This document shows, piece by piece, positions 57,778 to 64,000 of a DNA stretch of 64,000 nt (the first letter of the stretch is position 1; each line of letters opens with the position of its first letter). Made by a program: the position numbers and the translations under genes. Below the pieces are notes generated by a model. It did not search any database. It saw only the letters and a program-made list of their open reading frames with translations, and was not told the DNA's origin. Source of the DNA: CAYTLW01 sp964438735 (GTDB taxonomy: Bacteria; Myxococcota_A; UBA9042). The DNA is taken from the NCBI GenBank assembly GCA_964438735.1, contig CAYTLW010000026.1, forward strand, positions 9,827-73,826, written 5' to 3'.

Positions 57778-58505
57778 TGCGTCGACGACACCCGATGGCG
57801 GGGCCGCTTGGGGGGCTGGCTTTGATGCTGGTTTCCAGCGGGTTGGCGTGGGCCCAGGCGGCGCCACCGCCGCCGGGCGACAAGGCGGCCAAGGTCGCGG
57901 TGGACGCCGACAAGTCCGCCGCAGACAAGAGCGCGGCAGACAAGGACGCCGCTGACAAGGACGCGCGGACGGTCGCGCCACGTGCCACTGCGATCACCGC
58001 GCGCATGACGCTCAAGGTGGTGCATCCCGACCAGGTGCGGGCTGAGCTCATCGCCCGGGTCAAGGACAAGAAGGGCTTCCCCATTCTGATCACCGACCGC
58101 GCCCTGCACCTGAAGGTGCCGCCCCAGCACGTGCCGGACCTGCTACGCTTCGCGTCCAAGAAGGGCACCGTCCTGGCCAAGTCCATGACCCGCAAGGATC
58201 GCACTCAGATCATCGCCCAGCTCGAGGGCCGCGTGCGCTCGAAGACAGGCATCCTGCGCCGGCTGCGTGGCTTCATCGACGACTCCAACGTCTCGGCGAC
58301 GCTGCAGATCGAGCGCTCCATGACCCGACTGGTCAACGAGCTGGAGAAGGTCCGCGGTCAGCTGCGGGTGGAGCGCGAGCGCGCCCGTTTCGCCACCCTG
58401 GCCATCTCCTTCAACTACCAGCGGCGGGGGCGGATCAGCTACGTGCACTCGCCGTTTTCGTGGCTGAACACCGTCGACATCAACCGCTTTCTGAGGGAGT
58501 TCTGA
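57774..58505 (+). CDS. Second DUF4349-like envelope protein
   Basis: The 243-residue protein has a signal peptide (LALMLVSSGLAWA), then a short Ala/Asp/Lys-rich repeat tract (about 38-64; DKSAADK units), and a helical region (LRGFIDDSNVSATLQIERSMTRLVNELEKVRGQLRVERERARFATL) similar to the coiled-coil part of DUF4349 proteins. It starts on the stop codon of the upstream DUF4349 gene (ATGA) and is followed at 3 nt by a small lipoprotein gene. Probably a partner of the first, perhaps from an old duplication. Confidence 0.65.
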   Translation: MMRRRHPMAGPLGGLALMLVSSGLAWAQAAPPPPGDKAAKVAVDADKSAADKSAADKDAADKDARTVAPRATAITARMTLKVVHPDQVRAELIARVKDKKGFPILITDRALHLKVPPQHVPDLLRFASKKGTVLAKSMTRKDRTQIIAQLEGRVRSKTGILRRLRGFIDDSNVSATLQIERSMTRLVNELEKVRGQLRVERERARFATLAISFNYQRRGRISYVHSPFSWLNTVDINRFLREF

Positions 58506-58508
58506 GCC

Positions 58509-58979
58509 GTGTCCGCTTTGTCTCGCACCCTGTTGTTGCTCGCCGGCCTCGGGCTGGTCGCGGCCCTGTGCGGTTGCGGGCCGAGCTACACCATGACGGA
58601 GCCGGACACCTTCAAGCGCTTCGACAAGTCCAGCGACTTCAAGCTCATCACCGCCGACGGCGTGCGCTTGAAGGCGCGCGAGGTGGACAACTATCCCAAG
58701 GCGTCGCTGTCCTTCTGGAGCGACGCCATGACCCGCCACCTGAAGAAGCGGGGCTACGCCTTCAAGTCCAAGACGTGCTTCAAGAACAATGCCGGCGTGC
58801 CGGGCTGCACACTGGACTTCGTCATCCCGCGAGGCGCCGAGGACTGGGTCTTCAGCGAGACGATATTCGTTGATGATGAACGAATCGTGCTGATCGAGGC
58901 GGCAGGCCCCTACGCCCGCTTTGCGCCGCTCGAGAAGAGACTTCGCGAGTCCTTCAAGACATTCTCGCTCGGCGACTGA
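58509..58979 (+). CDS. Small lipoprotein of the DUF4349 operon
   Basis: The 156-residue protein has a lipoprotein signal (GLVAALCGCGPS) and no recognised domain. The GTG start at 58509 is only 3 nt after the previous stop, so it is translationally linked to the two DUF4349-type genes; all three are exported. Its 3' end overlaps the convergent dehydrogenase gene by 70 nt. Confidence 0.65.
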   Translation: MSALSRTLLLLAGLGLVAALCGCGPSYTMTEPDTFKRFDKSSDFKLITADGVRLKAREVDNYPKASLSFWSDAMTRHLKKRGYAFKSKTCFKNNAGVPGCTLDFVIPRGAEDWVFSETIFVDDERIVLIEAAGPYARFAPLEKRLRESFKTFSLGD

Positions 58980-59995
58980 CCGACCGCGGCGTCCGGGTCG
59001 ACGGCGATCACATACTTGCCGCGCATGCGCCCGCCCGACGCCAGGAAGAGCGACTCGCGCACCTCCTTGAATGAGAAGATGCGGGCGATTTGCGGCACGA
59101 GGATGCCGTCGTCGATCAGCTCGGTGATGCGCTCGAGCGTGGCGCCGTCGGAGCGTGTCTGAAGCCAGGTGCAGGTGACGCCACGGGAGCGGGCCAGGCG
59201 GTTCAGACGCCAGTGGGTCCAGCGGGCTCCGAGGACCTCGAAGGCGTCCACTCCGGCGTGCGCGAGGACGGCCGGATCGGGCGTGCCGGCGAGGCTCACC
59301 ACCTTGCCGCCGCGCCGGGTGGAGCGAATGGAGCGGGCGGTCATGTCGGCGCCGGCCAGGTCCAGGATCAGGTCGCGGTCGGGTGCGCGGGCTTCGAAAG
59401 CGCTGCGCGAGTAGTCGATGCTGCGGACCGCGCCGAGATCGAGCACGTAGTAGAGGTTTCGATCGCTGCAGGTGGTGGATACCCAGGCGCCGAGGTGGCA
59501 GGCCAGCTGAATGGCGATGGAGCCCACCCCGCCAGCGCCGCTGTGCACGAGCACCTTCTGCTCCTTCTGCAGGTTGGCCACTTCCACCAGCGCCTGCCAC
59601 GCAGCCAGACAGGCCATGGGCATGACCGCTGCCTGCACATGGGGCAGCGATGCGGGCTTGGGTGCCAGGTCGCGTTCAGCCACGGCGGCGAATTCGGCGA
59701 ATGCGCCCATGCGGCCGCCATCGATGCGGCCGTACACCTCGTCGCCGATGGACCAGCGTTCGCAGCCGTCGCCGAGCGCCACCACCTCGCCGCTCAGCTC
59801 ACAACCCAGCACCTTGGGCAGCGTGCGCGGCAGGAGCCAGGGCAGCTGGCCTTTTTGCACCTGCCAGTCGAAGGGATTGACGCCGGCGGCGCAGACGCGA
59901 ACGAGCACTTCGCCGGGCCCGGCGACCGGCTTGGGTTGGTCGCCCAGCCTGACGGCTTCGTTGCTTCCCCATCCTTCGATCCAGGCGGCTTTCAT
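58910..59995 (-). CDS. Zinc-type alcohol dehydrogenase-like / quinone oxidoreductase
   Basis: The 361-residue protein belongs to the medium-chain dehydrogenase/reductase family. GVNPFDWQVQKGQLP and LGCELSGEVVALGDGCERWSIGDEVYG are the N-terminal GroES-like region; the NADPH-binding site is HSGAGGVGSIAIQLA. The residues for structural or catalytic zinc are absent, so the quinone-oxidoreductase subgroup (NADPH:quinone or zeta-crystallin-like) is favoured. The start was set at 59995, where the family sequence begins; a Met six codons earlier is also possible. Its 3' end overlaps the lipoprotein gene on the other strand. Confidence 0.85.
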   Translation of the reverse strand: MKAAWIEGWGSNEAVRLGDQPKPVAGPGEVLVRVCAAGVNPFDWQVQKGQLPWLLPRTLPKVLGCELSGEVVALGDGCERWSIGDEVYGRIDGGRMGAFAEFAAVAERDLAPKPASLPHVQAAVMPMACLAAWQALVEVANLQKEQKVLVHSGAGGVGSIAIQLACHLGAWVSTTCSDRNLYYVLDLGAVRSIDYSRSAFEARAPDRDLILDLAGADMTARSIRSTRRGGKVVSLAGTPDPAVLAHAGVDAFEVLGARWTHWRLNRLARSRGVTCTWLQTRSDGATLERITELIDDGILVPQIARIFSFKEVRESLFLASGGRMRGKYVIAVDPDAAVGQSPSENVLKDSRSLFSSGAKRA

Positions 59996-60102
59996 GGCGG
60001 CGCATCCTTCCATGGGCTGGCGAATGCGGCAAGAGTCGGCAGGCACTGTGCCGGTGCCCTGCCCTGTGGCAGAATCGCGCGCCCCGCCGACTGGAGAACG
60101 AG

Positions 60103-62196
60103 ATGACCGACACCGCCACGCCAGCCGCCAACCCGTTGTTGGCCGACGCTGAGATCGTCGACTTCGCCGCCGTCAAGGCCGAGCATGTGCAGCCGGCCAT
60201 CGCCGAGCTGATCGCGCGCACCCGGGACGAGCTGGCCGAGTTGGAGCGCACGGCGACGCCGAGCTGGCAAGGGTTGCTCCTGCCGCTGGAGAAGCTGGGC
60301 GAAGACCTGTCGCGGGCATGGGGCGCCGTCGGCCACCTGATGGGCGTGCGCAACAGCGACGACCTGCGCGCCGCTCACAGCGCATGCCAGGCCGACGTGG
60401 TCGGCGTGTCCATGGCCGTGGCCCAGAGCCGCCCCATCTACCTGGCGTTCGAGGCGCTGCGCAACGGCGAGGATTGGCCAAACCTGGATGCGACCGGACA
60501 GCGCATCGTCGAATGCAGTCTGCGCGATGCGCGCCTGGCCGGTGTGGGTCTCGAAGGCCAAACCAAGGAGCGCTTCAACGCCATCCAGGCCGAACTGGCC
60601 GAGGCGAGCACGCGCTTTTCCAACAACCTGCTGGATGCCACCAAAGCCTTCGAGCTGGTGCTCACCTCGGCCGATCAGGCGATCGGATTGCCGGAGTCCC
60701 TGCTGCAGCTGGCCGCCGACTCGGCCCGCAGCCACGGTCACGACGGGGCGAGCGCGGAGCACGGGCCGTGGCGGATCACCCTGGATGCGCCCAGCCTGGT
60801 GCCCTTCCTGAAGTATAGCGAGCGTCGGGATCTGCGCGAGCAGGTCTACCGCGCGTACGTCACCCGCTCCAGCGACGGTGAGCAGGACAACGGGCCGCTG
60901 ATCGAGCGCATCCTGGCGCTGCGCCTGGACAAGGCGACGCTGCTGGGTTTCGAGGATTACGCAGCCCTGAGTCTGGCCGCCAAGATGGCGCCCGACGTGA
61001 AGGCGGTCGATCGATTGCTCAACGAGTTGCGCGACGCCAGTTGGCAGGCAGGCGAGCGAGACCTGGCCGAACTCGGCGACCTGGCCCGCGCGTCCGGCGC
61101 CGCTGAGGCGGACGACCTGCGCCAATGGGATGTGGGCTTCTGGGCCGAGCGTCTGCGCCAGCAGCGCTACGGCATCGACGACGAGGCGTTGCGGCCCTGG
61201 TTCCCCCTGCCGCGGGTCCTGGAGGGGCTGTTCGCCCTGGCGGGCCGGCTGTTCGGCCTGCGCATCGAGGCGGCCGACGGCCAGGCGCCGGTGTGGCACG
61301 ACGATGTGCGCTTCTTCCGGGTATTCGACGAAGCCGGCGCGGCGATCGCGGCGTTCTATCTCGACCCCTACAGCCGGCCGCACGAAAAACGCGGCGGTGC
61401 GTGGATGGACGAATGTGTCTGTCGCAGCGTGGCCCTGGGCGACGAGGGTACGCCGCGCCAGCCGGTGGCCTACCTGGTCTGCAATGGCACACCGCCCGTG
61501 GGCGAGCGGCCGTCGCTGATGACCTTCCGCGAGGTGGAGACCCTGGCCCATGAGTTCGGCCACGGCCTGCAGCACATGCTGACCACGGTGGACAGCTCGC
61601 TGGCCAGCGGCATCCGAAATGTCGAGTGGGATGCCGTGGAGTTGCCCAGCCAGTTCATGGAGAACTGGTGTTATCACCGGCCGACCGTCGACAAGCTCAG
61701 CGGCCACTGGCAGACGGGCAAGCCCCTGCCCATGGACCTTTTCGAACAGCTGCGCGCGGCGCGCACCTTCCGCGCCGGCAGCATGATGTTGCGCCAGCTG
61801 GATTTCGGCATGACCGACCTGGCCCTGCACCACGGCTACGCACCTGGGGGCGAGCGCTCGCCGCGACAGGTTCGCCTGGAGGTGGGACAAAAGGTCACGG
61901 TGATGGCGCCGCTGCCCGAAGATCGCTTCCTGTGTGGCTTTGCGCACATCTTCGGCGGCGGCTATGCAGCCGGATACTACAGCTATAAGTGGGCCGAGGT
62001 GCTGAGCGCCGACGCGTTCTCGGCGTTCGAGGAGGCGGGGCTGGACGACGCCCACGCCGTGGCCACCACCGGGCGGCGTTTCCGGGACACGGTGCTGGCC
62101 CAGGGCGGCAGCCGGCATCCTATGGATGTATATCGCAGCTTCCGGGGTCGCGAGCCGTCGACGGACGCGTTGTTGCGGCACGCCGGGCTACGCTGA
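60103..62196 (+). CDS. prlC: M3-family oligopeptidase (oligopeptidase A type)
   Basis: The 697-residue zinc metallopeptidase cuts short peptides, including released signal peptides in E. coli. The zinc motif is HEFGH in VETLAHEFGHGLQHM, with a further Glu in VEWDAVELPSQFMENW. The C-terminal IFGGGYAAGYYSYKWAEVLSADAFSAF is also a family feature. Length fits E. coli PrlC (about 680). ATG 60103 has GGAG 6 nt upstream. Convergent with the next gene. Confidence 0.9.
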   Translation: MTDTATPAANPLLADAEIVDFAAVKAEHVQPAIAELIARTRDELAELERTATPSWQGLLLPLEKLGEDLSRAWGAVGHLMGVRNSDDLRAAHSACQADVVGVSMAVAQSRPIYLAFEALRNGEDWPNLDATGQRIVECSLRDARLAGVGLEGQTKERFNAIQAELAEASTRFSNNLLDATKAFELVLTSADQAIGLPESLLQLAADSARSHGHDGASAEHGPWRITLDAPSLVPFLKYSERRDLREQVYRAYVTRSSDGEQDNGPLIERILALRLDKATLLGFEDYAALSLAAKMAPDVKAVDRLLNELRDASWQAGERDLAELGDLARASGAAEADDLRQWDVGFWAERLRQQRYGIDDEALRPWFPLPRVLEGLFALAGRLFGLRIEAADGQAPVWHDDVRFFRVFDEAGAAIAAFYLDPYSRPHEKRGGAWMDECVCRSVALGDEGTPRQPVAYLVCNGTPPVGERPSLMTFREVETLAHEFGHGLQHMLTTVDSSLASGIRNVEWDAVELPSQFMENWCYHRPTVDKLSGHWQTGKPLPMDLFEQLRAARTFRAGSMMLRQLDFGMTDLALHHGYAPGGERSPRQVRLEVGQKVTVMAPLPEDRFLCGFAHIFGGGYAAGYYSYKWAEVLSADAFSAFEEAGLDDAHAVATTGRRFRDTVLAQGGSRHPMDVYRSFRGREPSTDALLRHAGLR

Positions 62197-62232
62197 GGCC
62201 GGCCAGCGGGCCGTAGTGCCTGTGGGCGGTCG

Positions 62233-64000
62233 CTACTTGCAGATCTCGCCCTGGCAGGACTTGCCGTCCGCGCAGGGGCTGGCCGGCGACAATGGCGCGC
62301 TCTTGCACTGACCCGCAGCGCAGAGGTCGTTTGTGCACACCTTGCCATCGTCGCAGGCGCTGGCCTTCATAAGGGCGCACTTGCCGCTCTTGGCGCATTG
62401 GACCGCGCCCCAGGCATCGGTCCGGACCAGCCAGGCGTCCGACTGGCCGAGTCCGTTGAAACTGTAGCCGGCCAGGGCAATACCGCCGCCCGACAGGGAG
62501 CGCACGCCGAAGCCCCGCTGGGTCCCCGCGCCGCCGTAGTCATGCGTCCAGCGGGCGTTGCCCAGGGCGTCCGTGGCCAGCAGCCAGCCGTCGCTGTTGC
62601 CGCCATTGGATGTGCTGGTGCCGCCCAGCACCCAGCCGCCGCCAGACCCGGCGCTCAAGCCGGTCGGCACCTGGGGACCGGCGAGTGCATATTTGCTCAG
62701 CCACATGGTCTTGCCCTGGCCGTCGATGCCCATCAGCCACGGGTCCCAGCTGTTGGCCCCGCCCGTGTCGCGATGACCGGCGACCACCCAGCCGCCACCC
62801 GCTGCCGCGACCTGCCGGGCGGCCGTCTTGCCGGCCACGGCGACGTACTGCTGCCAGGCGATCTTGCCCGTGGCCTCGACCCGTAGCAGCCAACCCTCAG
62901 TACTGGCACCGGCGGCGCGGGTGCCCACAGCGACCACCGCCTCACCAGCGGCGGCCAGACCGTGCAACGCATCATCCCCCTGGCCGCCGACGACCACTTC
63001 CTTGGCCACGCTGCCGAATCCCACCACGCGCATCAGCCAGCCCTGGGCGCCGGCGCTGCCGGGTTTGGTGGTCTGACCGACCACAGAGATGTCTCCCTTG
63101 GCGTGGATCACCACATCGCTCAGGCGACTGTCACCCGTGCCCGGGTACTGCTTCTGCCAGAGCGGACTGCCCTGGGCGCTGGCGCGCATCAGCAGGCCCT
63201 GCCAGATGCCATCCTTGTCGTGGTCGTTCTCGCCCGCCACGACGAGCGTGCCATCGCTCATCTGGGCCATGGCGGCAGGCTGATTCAGGCCCTTGCCCGG
63301 CGCCGTCGTCATGCCGAGGAACTGGCCCTTGCTCGACAGGCGGAGCATGGCCACCTGGTTGGTCGCCGCGCCGATGGTGACTCCGGCCAGCGTAAACGTG
63401 CCATCGGCCAGCTCCACCACGTCAACAGCCCGCTGGTCACCAGGCACCGCCGCCCACGCCGTGAAGATCACCGGCTGAGAGGCCACACAGACGCCGACCT
63501 TGCATGAGGCCCATGGATCACAGGCGCTGGAGCACTTGCCAGCGACGGGCGTGTGCACGCAGACCTTGGCCGCGTTGCAGCTGTCGGTGGTGCAAACATT
63601 GCCGTCGTCGCAGAGGGTGGGATCGACGCTGCAGTCGGGCGGAGCGCCAGCGTCAGCAGGCCCGGCGTCGGCGGGTCCGCCATCGGGCGCCGGGGAGGTA
63701 TCCGGGGCCGTGTCGGGGGCTGGGATCGTGTCGGGGGCCGTGTCCGGCGCTGGGGCCGTGTCGGGGGCCGTGGCGGCGTCCGAGCCCGTGTCCGCGACCG
63801 TGTCCGCGACCGTGTCCGCGACCGTATCCGAGCCCGTGTCCGGGACCGTGGCCGTGTCCGGGACCGCGACCGTATCCGTGCCCGTGTCCGGGACCGCGTC
63901 CGTATCCGTGCCCGTGTCCGGGACCGTGTCCGGGACCGCGACCGTGTCCGCATCCGAGCCCGTATCCGCGACCGTGTCCGCATCCGAGCCCGTATCCGCG
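62233..64000 (-). CDS. Cysteine-rich repeat protein with beta-propeller-like region (partial)
   Basis: The 3' part of a gene whose start lies beyond the right edge; at least 589 residues are in the window. From the N-terminal side: a low-complexity linker of DTVA, DTVP, DTGS and DTAP units (63697-64000), a CDDGNVCTTDSC cysteine module, then a propeller-like region with repeated Gly-rich strands (GTFTLAGVTIG, GTLVVAGEND, GDISVVGQTT, GGWVVAGH, GGWVLGGTST, GGIALAGYS), and a final cysteine module, CDDGKVCTNDLC, with a CADGKSCQGEIC tail. A surface or matrix protein is likely. No ATG start is seen inside the window; the GTG at 63558 is internal. Confidence 0.75.
   Translation of the reverse strand, partial: ADTGSDADTVADTGSDADTVAVPDTVPDTGTDTDAVPDTGTDTVAVPDTATVPDTGSDTVADTVADTVADTGSDAATAPDTAPAPDTAPDTIPAPDTAPDTSPAPDGGPADAGPADAGAPPDCSVDPTLCDDGNVCTTDSCNAAKVCVHTPVAGKCSSACDPWASCKVGVCVASQPVIFTAWAAVPGDQRAVDVVELADGTFTLAGVTIGAATNQVAMLRLSSKGQFLGMTTAPGKGLNQPAAMAQMSDGTLVVAGENDHDKDGIWQGLLMRASAQGSPLWQKQYPGTGDSRLSDVVIHAKGDISVVGQTTKPGSAGAQGWLMRVVGFGSVAKEVVVGGQGDDALHGLAAAGEAVVAVGTRAAGASTEGWLLRVEATGKIAWQQYVAVAGKTAARQVAAAGGGWVVAGHRDTGGANSWDPWLMGIDGQGKTMWLSKYALAGPQVPTGLSAGSGGGWVLGGTSTSNGGNSDGWLLATDALGNARWTHDYGGAGTQRGFGVRSLSGGGIALAGYSFNGLGQSDAWLVRTDAWGAVQCAKSGKCALMKASACDDGKVCTNDLCAAGQCKSAPLSPASPCADGKSCQGEICK
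63697..64000 (-). repeat. Low-complexity Asp-Thr-x-x codon repeat
   Basis: The region encodes Asp-Thr-Val-Ala/Pro and Asp-Thr-Gly-Ser/Thr units in 12-nt steps (forward pattern ccgtgtccgcga and variants). It is in the correct frame of the cysteine-rich gene and remains open to the window edge. The repeats are imperfect, and their number could vary between strains. Confidence 0.7.

Overview
The window is 64 kb of a high-GC bacterial chromosome, densely coded on both strands, with no gap above about 250 bases and no rRNA, tRNA, CRISPR array or insertion sequence that I could find. Four long secreted proteins built from CDDGNPCT-type cysteine arrays, many lipoproteins with proline-, alanine- or aspartate-rich linkers, and a MopE-type CDGIDNDC motif point to a member of the Myxococcota or a neighbouring deltaproteobacterial group, probably an uncultured one. 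That placement is inference from protein style, not from a marker gene.

Layout. 1-8.4 kb: truD, glnS (with a C-terminal YqeY-like extension), a PrcB-like lipoprotein, a CehA/McbA-type PHP lipoprotein and an SplB-family radical SAM enzyme. 8.4-19 kb: metabolic genes: an enlarged GlmS, bifunctional FtcD, ManA, a double-FKBP lipoprotein, a leucine-dehydrogenase-like enzyme overlapping yjbQ, and a GCS2 ligase fused to CBS domains. 19-30.5 kb: the cysteine-rich region. A 1,484-residue cysteine-array lipoprotein is followed 19 nt later by a protein with two radical SAM domains. Next come an exported HExxH metallopeptidase, a second cysteine-array lipoprotein with a P-domain, kbl, and a third cysteine-repeat lipoprotein coupled to kbl.

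30.6-41.2 kb: a TerB-like protein, a three-gene DUF350 operon, a lipoprotein, a NACHT-type NTPase with an N-terminal hydrophobic segment, a Tat-exported amine oxidase, a GT2 glycosyltransferase, a heavy-metal-binding lipoprotein and an Ig-like lipoprotein. 41.3-51.3 kb: a DPP III-like protein lacking its zinc motif, RlmD, a eukaryote-like bifunctional PFKFB enzyme, SEC-C methionine aminopeptidase, an acyltransferase pair, a DUF1566 lipoprotein and an aldehyde dehydrogenase. 51.4-64 kb: another cysteine-rich repeat protein and a small lipoprotein, a MazEF-like toxin-antitoxin pair, a CaiB-type CoA transferase, a DUF4349 operon, an NAD(P)H:quinone-oxidoreductase-like dehydrogenase, an M3 oligopeptidase, and the 3' part of a further cysteine-rich protein running off the right edge.

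The most interesting items are: the cysteine-array/twin radical SAM operon; two 76-bp intergenic elements (8420 and 54972) with near-identical ends and a divergent middle of the same length; the membrane-tethered NACHT protein; and a TA-box 7-10 nt before the start codon of several genes that lack a Shine-Dalgarno sequence, suggesting leaderless mRNAs.
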